From NCBI GenBank assembly GCA_012845835.1, contig JABAKD010000017.1:8021600-8085599 (forward strand): a stretch of 64,000 nucleotides of DNA. The letters are read 5' to 3'. The position numbers and the translations under genes are program-made. The notes beneath the pieces are model-generated. The model saw only the letters and a list, made by a program, of their open reading frames with translations. It searched no databases and had not been told where the DNA came from. Origin of the DNA: Undaria pinnatifida. Taxonomy: Eukaryota; Sar; Phaeophyceae; Laminariales; Alariaceae. Below are positions 24,601 through 35,100 of this stretch, in pieces. Every line of letters begins with the position of its first letter. Within the stretch, counting starts at the first letter, position 1.

Positions 24601-27110
24601 TCGGGGGAGGGGCTGCGGCGGGGCGCATCACCAGCCGAACGTTTGCAATTTTACGTCTTGGTGTAGGTGTGCGCAACGGTTTCTTTGCGTGCACGACAGG
24701 CAGCGTGCTTGTGCCTTGTGCGCGGTGGATACCCATCAAATCACGATGCGGCTGCACCGCCGTCAGTGGGTCTGCGCTTTAACTTCCCAGAGTTGAAAAC
24801 ATAAACATTCATGAATTCGGTTCACCGCGCCTGGGACAGCCAAGCAGCAGCTTCGGTCGGCTTCCGTCGAGGGTCAAGCCAATTGCGACGCCCGCATGAG
24901 GCAACTGTCACGAGCCTGTCAGGACTAGAGCCTACTACTCTGAACGGAAATGCAACAAGCGTTGGCGTATTGGTACGAATGGAGAAACGGTTCTTATATA
25001 TATTTCCGTCCAGAGTTACTTACAGTGGTCCTGAACAGTTATTAATAGTATTGCTTCACAGCTACAGATATTTTACGGGTCGTCGGCGTGTTAATTGCCC
25101 ACGATTGTCCGGGGTAAGATGCACTTCCGAAGGTGGGATCAAGGCTCGGGCGTAAACTCAACCCAACACCCTAAACAAAACCTGAAAACCCGTTTTGGGG
25201 ACAATAAATTTGAAATTCGTTTGAGGAGGCGTTTTGGGGCTCTAAGAGGCTATCACCCTGACCCCAAAAACGCGGCTGCACCGCATATTATACTAGATAA
25301 AAAGGTTTTTAAAACGTCATCTGTGAGTGACAATAATAATATCATTCTATAAAAATGTTTTTAAAACGTCATCCGTGAGTTCGATAAATTAAGATGTATG
25401 ATAATTGGGAACTGCGGACCATTGCCTCCTGACCAAAAATACAATAATACCAACGTCAATTAAAATTCCCTTGAAAAAGAAGTAGTGTTGTCCTGTTGAC
25501 CCGGCGAGAGTTCAGGCGGGTCCCCATTCCGCGTATCGGGCGAGCCGTCGCTGCATTTCCCTTGTCAAGCTAATGCAAACATGTTCAGGGCCCTGGCCTC
25601 GCTATCGTGCTACGGCATCGCACCACCTCCAAAATGCGCGCAGGGACGCGTAAATATTTGCGAGGAACTTTAGACGGAGGAAAATCGCCCATGGTCTCAT
25701 ATCCCATCCCTAAAAACGCCTCAAAAAAAGAAGACGCCCTCGGTTATTTGGCCAAGTTGCAACGACAGCGAAGCCCTGCAGCAGCGTTTTTACACCGTAA
25801 CCCTAGGGGTATGTCACTAAAAAAACACTCGGCCACTCGGCAAATTTGGTCGCTGCAGCTCTCACAGTCCTCAAAACAGGCACCAATAGCGTTGTAACCC
25901 CAACCTTCCCCGTCCCTGACCCCAACCCTAAGCCGAAATACAAGGCCTGAAATCCGGGGATGGATGCTAAACGCCCCCGAAGTCGTGATTTAAATCACTA
26001 CTATGTAGTCGCGATTATCAGTTCCCTACCATTAATCTAGTAAAAAAAGAAACGGCCAACTAAATAGCTCCTCGCGGGAGGGCGCGGAAGCTGTTGTAGC
26101 TTTGCCGCACTCATAAGGGTGCACCACGGAGCCATAACTTCTGCGCCAAATTACGTATTATAGGGACCAGCTCATATCAATACCAGACTTAGCTGCCAGA
26201 GGCCGAAGCTTGGGCAGAATTATTACAAAATCATCAAAAACATCGAGAAAAAAAGAGATACCTGGTATGTATGTACATAGAGGTGTGTAGAAACAGAGGT
26301 GATGTAGATATGGCGGAACACAACATCAGTGCAACAACGGTGTTTGCAGGGAGTGAAACGGCAGGTACCCAGATAAATAAAGCAAAGCGGTTAACCGGTA
26401 CCGAGTTACAGAAGAGTACCCGGTTAACTGGTGCCCGGGCACTCACTAAACCGGTGCCCAAATACCCGGCGGAACGCGCACCGTCCGGATAAGTATTTTC
26501 CGCGGTAACAGCAGTATGTAGGGTAGTACGTCGGTACGTCGAGTATCGTCCAGTATCGAGTACGAAGAGATAAAAGGCTACTATAAATACCAGCATGTAC
26601 TGGTTCGGACCCATATGTCACTACTACTATTGGCAGTATTGCAATTGTGTACTCGAAATGGATGCTCTACAACTGCTGCTGTAGTATCGAGTACGAAGAG
26701 CTAAAGCCTACAAATACCAGCATGTACTGGTTCGGACGCTCGGACCCATGCCACTACGTACGGCAGTATCGCGATCGTGTGCTTCCAGTGCAAGTCTTTT
26801 CCCAACTCCTGAAACAGCACGTGGCTACTGGTATGAAATAGCTAACTCAAATTATAAGTTGTGTTGTCCCCCATTTCCCAATTCGGGAGTGCAGTGCCAC
26901 CCGCAGGCTTCTACTACAAGCATGCTCTAGCAGCCCAGCCACGGCGCTAGGCCTCACTCACGTTTCATTCTTGTCGTTGCCGTAGAAATCCTCATAGAAA
27001 TTCTCCACAGACTGGGCGTCCTCTCCCGCGCCCCACGAGACTCGAAGGCACAAGGCCGCCGATAGCAGCAGCAGAGCAGGCTTGCTGAATAATGATCGGG
27101 AAGGCATCAT
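12678..27110 (-). CDS. Secreted/type I membrane protein with SBBP-like beta-propeller repeats, 12 exons, 533 aa
   Basis: Exons in transcript order: 27110-26962, 22580-22504, 20693-20493, 19832-19741, 18607-18493, 16844-16671, 15823-15723, 15241-15136, 14522-14329, 13607-13409, 13023-12857, 12704-12678. Phases agree and total 1602 nt. Residues 1-27 look like a signal peptide (SKPALLLLSAALCL). Residues 50-470 repeat the pattern [D-W-V-V-K-M-D]...[YVVGTTTDSSDIL], typical of SBBP/PQQ-like propeller blades, perhaps five to seven. An acidic stalk (IPEEEEEDDGE) precedes one membrane helix at about 500-520. N-glycosylation sequons are frequent. Function is unknown; a cell-surface or matrix role is likely. 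One intron (after 19741) uses GC instead of GT. The last exon is uncertain. Confidence 0.82.
12857..13023 (-). CDS. Transmembrane exon of the propeller gene
   Basis: This exon encodes residues 470-525: a short ordered part, a poly-acidic stalk (PEEEEEDDGERD), then WYIALAVFALGGILFFAAYKW followed by a small polar tail. The positive residue after the helix fits a type I topology (outside N-terminus). Acceptor ccttag, donor CAG/GTGAGA. Confidence 0.85.
13685..13780 (-). pseudogene. Decayed copy of the 5' edge of the exon at 13607-13409
   Basis: The real exon begins gttcag/TTCGGCACGGGAGAC and this copy begins gttcag/CCTGATATGGGGGAC, keeping the acceptor. Both continue with GTCGCGG.GATGG and GTACTTTG. 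The copy is about 150 bp upstream in transcript direction and remains open for 27 codons before a TGA. Confidence 0.75.
15490..15540 (-). pseudogene. Decayed copy of the 3' edge of the exon at 15823-15723
   Basis: Plus-strand CCTCCGATTTCTCACAATG is matched by CCTCCGACCTCTCACCATA at the real donor (15710-15728), and the following cctaactcggtg by cccaactctgtg. The copy lies about 214 bp downstream in transcript direction and keeps GTGAGA. Confidence 0.7.
15826..16160. repeat. Four to five tandem copies of a unit of about 70 bp beginning at an acceptor
   Basis: The unit contains CAACACC.TAGA.AACG, GAAAAC.AAAACATAGGAA and CACCATGTTATTAGTA. Copies start near 15826, 15897, 15965, 16010 and 16085. 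The first unit abuts the acceptor of the exon at 15823, so the intron upstream of that exon was built by repeat expansion from the splice site. Confidence 0.7.
16160..16485 (-). pseudogene. Two decayed copies of the 3' edge of the exon at 16844-16671
   Basis: The real exon end encodes YVVGTTTDSSDIL. The copy at about 16405-16485 translates as YIVGTTCNSSDVL, but its donor gt has become ct. The copy at about 16160-16240 keeps only the GTCGTCGGTACCACC core. Spacing is about 240-270 bp. Each copy also carries the preceding GGCGACGAT.GCG block. Confidence 0.8.
18796..19175. mobile_element. Foldback element with inverted repeats of about 135 bp
   Basis: The left arm starts GGTATAACATCAGCCGTCGA near 18796. 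The right arm, read on the minus strand from 19175, starts AGGTGTAACATCAGCCCTAG. Shared inner blocks include GATCGTCTTAC.TTTCTTTTT and ATCTTGCCATGTTTTTTT. A further partial copy lies at 44717-44790 (ACATCAGCCGTCGAAGCC, TCGGATCACCCGCGAT). Non-autonomous; no transposase is visible. It sits in an intron of the propeller gene. Confidence 0.75.
19262..19330 (-). pseudogene. Decayed copy of the 5' edge of the exon at 18607-18493
   Basis: The copy reads TTCGGGACGAGCAGCAGGCG then ATGGCGATCGCGGCTACGG. The real acceptor region reads TTCGCGCCGAGCAGACAGCG then ACGGCGGTCGCGATTACGG. Using it as an exon would keep phase but would interrupt the propeller pattern, so I treat it as a pseudo-exon in the intron. 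Confidence 0.7.
19500..19600 (-). pseudogene. Decayed copy of the 3' edge of the exon at 19832-19741
   Basis: The copy keeps CCGAATT.GAG..GACCAG/GCGAGTT and a matching downstream block ending GGCACCAA.AT.TA. It lies about 178 bp downstream of the real donor, and the unusual GC donor is present in both. Confidence 0.78.
20005..20425. repeat. Pentanucleotide array (TTGGG, then GTGTG, then GGGGT)
   Basis: Three homogeneous blocks lie at about 20005-20090, 20091-20203 and 20204-20425, within the intron between exons 20693-20493 and 19832-19741 of the propeller gene. The pre-mRNA strand is C/A-rich. The array generates long false frames (WVGLG, PTPPH) on both strands. Confidence 0.95.
21210..21690 (-). 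mobile_element. Diverged partial copy of the SINE family at 34621 and 53745
   Basis: Read on the minus strand, this has counterparts of the cccgct.tgt..ccccggat.tga block and of the cgcgataaaa block found in the two full copies, but it is interrupted by GGTTAGGGCTAGGGTAT repeats at 21450-21550. No tRNA-like head is visible. Confidence 0.45.
22980..23275. repeat. GGCACTATA/CTATAGCGCCGGTTGCCC-type dispersed repeat
   Basis: Related blocks occur here, at 28600-28760, 45320-45490 and 63410-63740. Shared cores are CTATAGCG.CGGTTGCCC, TACTCAACC.GCGCT and CCGGCACTA. At 45395-45442 the core forms a hairpin with 14-bp arms (TATAGTGCCTGTCC). Probably a small non-autonomous element family. Confidence 0.6.
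23848..23880. repeat. Interstitial telomere-like repeat (CCCTAA)n
   Basis: About four consecutive CCCTAA units, i.e. TTAGGG on the minus strand, then CCCCAA. Isolated single units occur at 8254-8268, 21450-21550, 25800 and 25922. Confidence 0.85.
23980..24330 (-). pseudogene. Possible decayed coding fragment
   Basis: The minus strand gives protein-like pieces (YIPFQFADDF; RYATILGLAGDYSYLAPV) in different frames, joined only by frameshifts. I do not recognise the family. It could be a degraded transposon or gene copy within the intron. Confidence 0.25.
26962..27110 (-). CDS. Signal-peptide exon of the propeller gene
   Basis: This is the first coding exon, with two consecutive Met codons at 27110 and 27107. 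An in-frame ATG further upstream (27230) would add 40 residues before the signal peptide, so the inner pair is preferred. The hydrophobic core is followed by a likely cleavage region (SWGAGED) and an acidic mature start with an NET sequon. It ends in phase 2 at a GTGAGT donor (26961-26960), completed by the exon at 22580. Confidence 0.8.
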
Positions 27111-28900
27111 ATCCGCCCTCGAATTGTTTTCAAAGCTTGTCGGTCGCTCCTCCAAACAAAAAACACTAAGGTATTTCAGAGCAGGCCACAGGTAGCTGTG
27201 AGTCTCGATAGATGGCCCTAGCACCCGCACCCAGAGCCCCTAGAGCGCTTGAAGCCGTTTACCTCCCCTCTTCCCCTCCTCTATGTGTTAGTGCTTGCGT
27301 TCTAATGCTGTGTGGCCGCCCGCTCTCCAACCCGATAGTGTTCGGGGAAGTTACGAGAGAGAATGCCGTCACAGAAGCCACTGACGTTCCCTTGGGTTGG
27401 ACAACACCGGAGGTACGTCTGCGCACAATGCCACCCCTCGAACGGCTATCTTCCCCAAGGAAAGCAGAGAAGAAGTAGGCGGAAGCTTGGCTTGCTTTGT
27501 CCTGCAGCGGTACCAGCAGCAAAACTTGACGTGTCCGGTGTTGTGTGGGCACTCGTAGCGGAGGGCCAAGCTATACCCGCGGCTGAATGAGACTGGCAAT
27601 TTCGCCATTTCTACTGACTTTTACCTCGCGAAAAATGTTTGGAAAAGTTGAAAACCAATTACATAAAATAATTCTGCTGGTGCTTTTTTCTCATTTTGGA
27701 GTTTTGCGCTGTTTTGCACGCAAGAATCGGCCCCCGGAACTCGGCACATTGCCACAGTCACCGAGAGTAAACTTCCAGGAATAATATTTGAAATGTGATA
27801 TACCATTTAGAACGTAAACATAAACACCGTTTTATATCTGTATTAATATTACTTCGTTTATTATATTTTCGTATTATGGTGTCCAGTTTTAGGGTGGGAA
27901 AAATCGTGAAAATGAAACTTTAACATGAAAAAATAAGCGCGAAAAATGGCGAGAAAATTGCAAGCTTGGGGTAACTTGCCACACAGGTCACTTCCGCGCT
28001 ACGTACCCAGGCAGGTAAACTGGTACAGGCAGGCTTTGGGGTTCATTTTTGAATACCACCGTACAGACACAACCAAACACCGCCGTAGGAGCAGCAGCGG
28101 CAGCACTACTGCTAATACTTTCCCGGAAGCCCCCTGGGTCCGACTGCACGCAGTGCGGGCTGTCACTGACGCGGCCATATCCTTCTGAGCCGCTGCTCGA
28201 GTCCCGCGATCTACCTTGACGGCAGGTGCCTAGCTACCAAGGCAGGAAGGAGCGTGAGAAGAGAGCGAGAGCGAGGTAAGGTTTGCGGGATGACCGACGG
28301 TCTTCACATATTATATCCAGGATGATGTGAAAGATGGGTGATCGAAGTTGATAGCTTTCCTGACCTCGAACCTCGATCTCCCTCTTGATCTCCTGTTGGG
28401 GCATGGCAGTAGCGTGGAGAGGTCGTGTAGACTACGTACCATGCGCAGAGATGACGTTGCTGCTGCGCGAGCAGCCCCCTCAACCTTTCCTCGGTCGGTC
28501 TCACTTTGTCGGCACGAGCTTCCTCTCGATATGTGCGTGACGTTTTTTTGTCGTTGTTTCTTGCTTGTCCTTTTTTTATTGTGGAACAGAAAAAGACATA
28601 CACCCGATAGTGCCAGACAACAATACCGGCAATATATAGGACTCCGGCACTATTGGTAATAATGCCAATAGACGATATAGTATCCCTGGTTCTAGTTGCG
28701 ATTTTCGTGGCACAATAAAAGAATTATATACTATTTAACCGGCACTATATAGATACCCCCGCTGACACTTTTCATCAAATCAAACGAATCAATCTCAGGT
28801 CTGTCAGGACCCAATCGTACCTGTGGGCCACAGGGCACAGCATCAGGACACAGGCCCACAACAGCGGCAGCAGGAGAAGAGAAGGCGGAAGGAGGGCGAC
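27111..28900. promoter_or_regulatory. Divergent intergenic region between the two genes
   Basis: 1.79 kb separate the two start codons and must contain both promoters and 5' untranslated regions. A TATA-like AT-rich patch (ttatatactatttaa) lies at about 28726-28740 and CTATATAG at about 28747-28754, roughly 150-180 bp before the GT2 ATG. These overlap a repeat of the GGCACTATA family, so their promoter role is weak. No open frame here looks coding. Confidence 0.4.
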
Positions 28901-29107
28901 ATGCCCGCGTTTAATGGGGTGGCCGCGGGCCACGAGATGGAGAAGAAGCGATCGAAGGATGACATCGCTTCCGGGATCACCACTTCTCTGCTTATCCTCA
29001 TCGTGGCTCTTTTCACGTGCGGCAGCCTGTGGTTGGGCATCTTCGCCATTCCGGCCTTCTTCGCCTTTTTTAGAGCTTCCGTCGTGACCATCTCCAGCGT
29101 CCGCGAG
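28901..29107 (+). CDS. First coding exon of the GT2 gene
   Basis: The ATG at 28901 opens 69 codons ending in phase 0 at a GTACGA donor. A charged lead of about 26 residues (EKKRSKDD) precedes a long hydrophobic stretch at residues 29-58, enough for one or two membrane helices. I chose this ATG because it is the only in-frame Met directly before the charged-then-hydrophobic pattern, and phase 0 fits the next exon at 32591. An upstream untranslated exon cannot be excluded. Confidence 0.7.
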
Positions 29108-32100
29108 GTACGATATGAAGCGCAATGTTACTTTATATGTGCCTTGCAGCAGCAGTATTCACAGTCTTATTCAGTACCAGGTACATAGTACAGCAGGCTG
29201 GGGTAGGATTAAAGTTTTTTTTGTGTGATTTCGGGCGTATTACAAGTATACTATCGATCGGAGGTGTTTTTGTAGCAGGTAGCTTTGGTGTTTGGGCTTT
29301 GGGTCTCGTGTTCAATGTCAATCCAAGAAACCAACTCTCGACCGCAGAGTGCAAGCCCAAACCCTTCCCTTTTCTGCATATGAGAATGCGTCGGCCGTGA
29401 TCTCGAGCATCGAGAGGCAGACTATTATCCGCGATGAGATAGGTTGTTTGCCTTGCAACAGTCGGAGTCTACGTACAGCAGTAGTGGTCAAGTATTTACT
29501 TGTTTGATATGACAACAGCAGACTACAGCAACATGTATGTGTGGGATTTGGTAGATAGCTACAGCAGAGTAGATTGATTTCCTGGTGTATTTATTATTTG
29601 TGCTCGAATCTGTGTGGGTGTTTGTGCAGTGTGTGTTTTGTGTGGAAATAGTTATGCCCACATGTGTTCTTTTTCTCGTACTGGAGTTTATATCTGGTGC
29701 TGTACGTCATACAATGTAATGTTCCCGGCGTGGCTATCTCGAGCATCCCAGACGTCACAATGATACGAGATGCACCGTGCAGCAGCATGTTCATCGTAGT
29801 CTGCTTATTAATCGTACCTGGTAATCAGATCTGTATTATTCACAGCAGTTCAGCGGTCCAGCGGGGGAAGCTGGTATTTCCGGCGTATTATTACATGTGC
29901 GTTCGCTGCAGGTGTCTTGTGTTCCTTGTCTTTTTGTCAGCCTGAGTTCATGCCAAACCAGGTCAAACTGTTGTCTGCTGTTGCTCTCTCTACTGCTGTT
30001 TGGTGGACAGCATAATGGTGTGTTCAGAGTATAGTATGACCCGGCACGACACGCACCCAGGTTCGCACACTATTAATAGACCGATGCTTCTCGCCGATTT
30101 CTCGTTCCGATTACTGCTGTACCTGGTATACTCTCTACCTCGTGCCTGCTACCAGGTACCACCAGCGCCCTTTTTTTTCACACTTGTACTTTCCAGCTTC
30201 TGGACGTGTTCACAGGTTTCGTCTCTTCTTCCCCCCGGTTCTTGCTTTCCGTCAGTTTCTTTCGCCCCAGAGGGTTCAGCAATCCCACTGCTCGTCGATT
30301 TTTCATCGAGTGTTGCTATTAATAACTCACGCTCTCGCCCTTTCCGCAAGTCAATTTTGTAAAAAATGTTATAAGGACGTCAATTTGTGCACAAGAAAAA
30401 GCCCCAACGATTTTGTACGAGAGTACCTGGTATGCACTTGGCGGGGCTCGAACTCACGAAACTGACCCTGTTCTCACATTAACTCGCTTGTCAAGTCCGT
30501 GGTCACAGGACAGGCTCCAGTCATATACCAGGCTAACCCGATTCGTCACCGGGGCGACTTGTATACCATACTCGGTAGTTATGAGAGATAAGCTGCACAA
30601 TTCGATGCGAGTCAAGAAGGGGAGAAAAAGCTGGGTTTTTCTCGCGATGAAAATGAAGGGGCGTACCGTAGTGGCGAGGGGAGAGAGGAGCCTGTTCAGG
30701 TCTGAGTTATGTCTAGGGATCGAGAAGGAGAAAGGAAAAGCGCGAAAATGGTAGAAGGGATACGAGCAAAACGAAAAAATGCCGCCGTATACTTGTACAG
30801 ACATGTTTTATGCAAGTACGGTCCACCACCAGCACCAACCAGCAACAGGGTACAGCTGTACCTGGCATTTTTGAGACCGAGGGCAGAGTGCGTTAGCTGT
30901 TAACCGAGAAGGTTACGGAAAACTGCTGCACGCTACCATATCGTTGTACAACCCATACAGATTATTCACTCGTGAAACGTTACCAGGTACACCAACATTA
31001 CAGCACTACTACTGTAAGAGAGTCTACATAGAGGGAGCGACGGCAGCTGTCGTTTACTTTTTCGTGTTCATACCCGTGAATATACAGCTGTAAATATATA
31101 GCGTGTACGTACAGAGTGTTCGATCAACAGAACGTATTAGATTAAGAATTGTCCTCGAAACTTTTTATTAGCTGTTTGTTATCTCTGGACGGTGGTCCCC
31201 CGCCCGGCCCCCGTGGGGGAAGTCGGCGATGGTGGGGTGATTATGTATGGTTTTGTGGACCTTCGCTCGTACTCACTCGCATCATCTGCGCTGATCTGCG
31301 CACTGCTGCTGTACTGCTGCGGAAGCGCCGCCGTCTGCTAAAGTTTCGTATTTTCTATTTTTGCGCTGCCGAAGGTTTCTTGGTTTTGAACATTTGTTGG
31401 GACGTAGTTTTGATGATATTCAGCCGCATGCCGTGTGACACAAGGTACACGGCGGAGTTACCACCGTGTATCGCCGTGTATCTTGACGCAAAAATTGCAA
31501 AAATTGTAAACACGAGTGCTTTTTTCTTCGTTTTCTTCCTCCGGCGGATGGGCAAAAGTAAAGCTCGCCACGCTTCCACGTATTTTCATATCGTAGAATA
31601 CGTGTTTTGCGTTTTGTCAATTTTACTCTACTGCTGTATTCGCAATCCAGCGCTACGAGGTATTTATTAGCTGGCGTATCCTTCAGTTCCCGCGGTAACG
31701 ACAGCGCGAGCTGTCCCTACCGGCGGTCACCGTTACTCCCCCAGAAGCGCAAGCTGCCGTTGTACGTACTATCGGCATAAGTACTGTGGCTGACAGCATG
31801 GTGTAATGTACTGAAGGGGGGTGGGGGTAGGGCGGGGTATTGTGTCCACAGGCGTCCGCGGTGTTGTCGGTCTTAGATATTAATAGATGATGTACCTGCT
31901 GGTACATGTATCAGTCAGGTGGATCACAACAGCAGTATCATATGGTTGTAACGGTGTTGTGGGGGGGGGGGGGGGCGTCGTTTTAGTAGGCGTAAATATG
32001 AATGCATGTTTTGAGGTTCACGTACCGGTATACCATTTGATACAAGTTGCGCTTTATGAACACTTGTATTTTTTTGCCGCCGTTCTGTATTAATAGTGGG

Positions 32101-35100
32101 TCTGATTCGCAGGAGGTTGATCCGCGAATGCTGCTGCCGCCGCCGCTGCATGCATAGCCGGTATGAAAACCCGCGGGTACGCTGCGTGCCGGCGTGCTAC
32201 GCGTACCACGACTACTGGAGTATAATACCAACTACCGCCATTTGTCTCCGCGGAGACAAATGTAGTACGTACATGGTCCCTCTTCGGAGGCGGGGTGACG
32301 AATTATGTACATCATCTGCAGTTATGTACCAACGTTGCGTACGTACGTACGTACGACAAGTACCAGGTAAGCAACAATGGATTATTTCGACGCTTGACCG
32401 TCCTAACGCCCTCCCTTCCCCCCCCCCCCCCTCAACCTCCTTCGCCCCCCTCCCTCGCTCCCCCCCTCCTTCCTTCCTCTTCCCCCTCCCTGCCTCCCTA
32501 CACCCCCCTCCCTCCCCATCCTCCCGCCGTCTCCTCCCCCCCCCTTTCGGACTGGATTGCGTTGCATTGCGCTGTATTTGGTCATCACAGGGGGTGAACC
32601 AAATCCAGGCGGGGGTGGAAGTGATGCGACCCCTGGCCTTCAGGAGCTTGAGGCTCGGGGCGGCATGCGGCCTTATCCTGACCCTCATTGCCGGTGAGGC
32701 AGACCTTAACAGTATTTGCTGTGCTTGCATAAACAAACAGCGCGTGTCGTTACATATTGGCATCCCTAACCTTGCTGTATCAGGTACGTATGTGTCCCCG
32801 AACCCACACGCCTTCCATATATTACTTAGTCATAACCGCTTCACAAACCCCGTGTTTCCCACGTCCAATGCTTCACTTTCATATCACAAATGTAACCCTT
32901 TTTCTACTGCAAACACTATCATCACCACACGCAAACACTATCATCACCACACGAACTACAAATGTGTGGTGAAAATACGCGGTTGCCAAGGGGCTACGCC
33001 AGCTAGCGCTTGATTGCGAAGGGAATTGAATTAAATCGATACACGACGTGTATGAAAATACGTGGAAGTGTGGTGAGCTTAAGATTTTTTTTGCCCCATC
33101 CGCCCGAGGATATTAAAAATAAAAAAGCTAACTTGCACTTCTAGCTTCTGACTCGCCCACTGACTTGCCCCAGCAACCGCGGCTGGTTCGAGTGTCCGAT
33201 GCCGTTTTTCTACGGGATTTTTCTTCTGAACCTTCCAACGGGGTTCATGAGTGTGAACAAGGCGCACAATCATATGACAGTTTGAACGGGTATATAAGAA
33301 CGCACTACGTGACCAATCTTGGATCTCATATCGGGGTTGATGCGAAAACCCGACACAAAACACACGTGACCATTGTTCCCTCTGAACACACCCGAAAAGG
33401 GGTTGGATAATGTGAAAGCACGCTAAAACGTACCCATTTCCCCCGAGTCCTCGGTTGGATAGTGTGAATGAAAGTACACGAAAACGTGCCCATTTTCCCT
33501 TGGGTCCTCTATAGAGGGGTACTGTGACCAACGGCGCACAAATACGAGACACGTGCTGATGGGTCCTGTTCGTTTCCATTTGCAAAGTGTGTCGTAGGAA
33601 GGATGAGAGAGATCCGTTATCGTCGTCGCAGGCACCTACCAGGTATATCATATCATACCAGGCATGGATGAAATATTTACCCTGTGTGTTGTCTTCGCAT
33701 TAAACCGTTCTTTCTACCATATCTATGTTGATGTGGGACTGGTCTGTTGAGCTAAACCCAACGATCACAATTGAAATTTATGCGCTGCTGTTAAGCTGGA
33801 GAATGTAACACGCTGTGTGGCTGCTGTGTTTCGCAGGCCTCTTTTGCAAACATAGTGTATTACCTGCTGCAACCAACCCCCTGGTAACATCATAAATCAA
33901 CATATATGTTTGTCCCTCTCAAAAACGGGTTTTATAGTTTCCGCGCACAGACTGACTAACATCACCCTGTTGACCCTGGTACAAGCTACACTGTAGTTCC
34001 ACGGGGAGTCGCCGACCTATATCCTCAATGAGGATACACAACCCGTAATACGCGCGATCGGAGTATCACACACCGCTTGCAAAGATGAGTTTCGACAAAA
34101 TCTTCGATCTCACATCTGGAGTGTTTTTTTATTATATTTTGAAAAAATCGAAGTACAAACCAGATGTGAAATCTAAGATTTCGTCGAAACTCTTCTTTAA
34201 GCTGTGTGTAATGCTCAGATCGCGCATATATACGTCCGACAAGTGATATCCAAATATCTTTACCTTTCGAGCCGTCCATGCCGTGCGTAGCTCCTTTTCA
34301 TTAATATGGTCTTCAAGTTCAAATTAGCTCCCCCTCCCCGCCGCCCCCACCATCACCTACTATCAGCACGCGTGCAGTAAGCTGTTGGTTGTGTTGATTT
34401 AATACGACCTACCCCCCCCTCACCCGCCCCCCCTCCCCTCACCGGCCGTACTAAAACTAAGTAACTTCAGGATATACATCATAAACTGGGCGTTGCACAG
34501 CCGTCAGATTATGCCCCCCCCTCAATAACGGGTTTTATCGTTCCCGTGCACGGATTGATTACATCACCCTGCTGACCCTGGTACGAGCTAGTTCTAAGGG
34601 GAGCCACCGACCTATATCATGCCGGTCGCCCCGGTGGTCTAGTGGTTACCCTCGAATACTACTAGCGTTGGTCTTTGAATCCGATTCCCACCGTAGTAAG
34701 ATATTACTTTATTTGCTAAAATGCAAAAAATGGATCAACTGCTGAGAGAACCTATCATAGCAGCGTGGGTAGGTACAAGTCTACGCGAGTCGACGAAGGA
34801 AGAAAATGCTCAAGTATTCTCGCGATAGAAATGAAGGCACGTACCGTAGTGGGGAGGGGGAGGAGGGCCCGCATTGTGACCCCGGATTTGAGCTGCTACT
34901 GGGAGGGAACGTGAGAGTAGTCGAGGATAATAAATGGGATGGAAAAAAGAAAATCAGAAAATCATCAATGAGGACACACGCCCAGCAATACGCGCGATCG
35001 GAGTATCAAAGACATCTTGCCGAAGATGACTTTCGACGAGATCTTCGATCCCACAGCTATTAATAGTGTTCAATTTTATGGTATTACGTATATATTTTTC

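Larger units (their letters stand above)
22581..26961. other. First intron of the propeller gene, 4.4 kb, repeat-rich
   Basis: Contents: a GGCACTA-family repeat at 22980-23275; telomere-like CCCTAA units at 23848-23880; two 40-bp direct repeats (TTTTTAAAACGTCATC.GTGAGT) at 25310 and 25352; a TTTGGGGACAATAAATT-type dispersed repeat at 25177-25250; and a tandem duplication of about 141 bp at 26540-26790 (AGTATCGAGTACGAAGAG at 26552 and 26693). A minus-strand stretch at 23980-24330 looks weakly coding but frame-shifted. Confidence 0.6.

Noticed and set aside
29388-29807. Two extra small GT2 exons (58 and 47 nt) that would keep phase
   Set aside because: They resemble decayed copies of the exon 1 edge, have weak splice sites, and the model closes in frame without them.
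34621-34700. tRNA gene
   Set aside because: Poor T-stem pairing and a conserved non-tRNA body shared with 53747-53400 show it is a SINE head.
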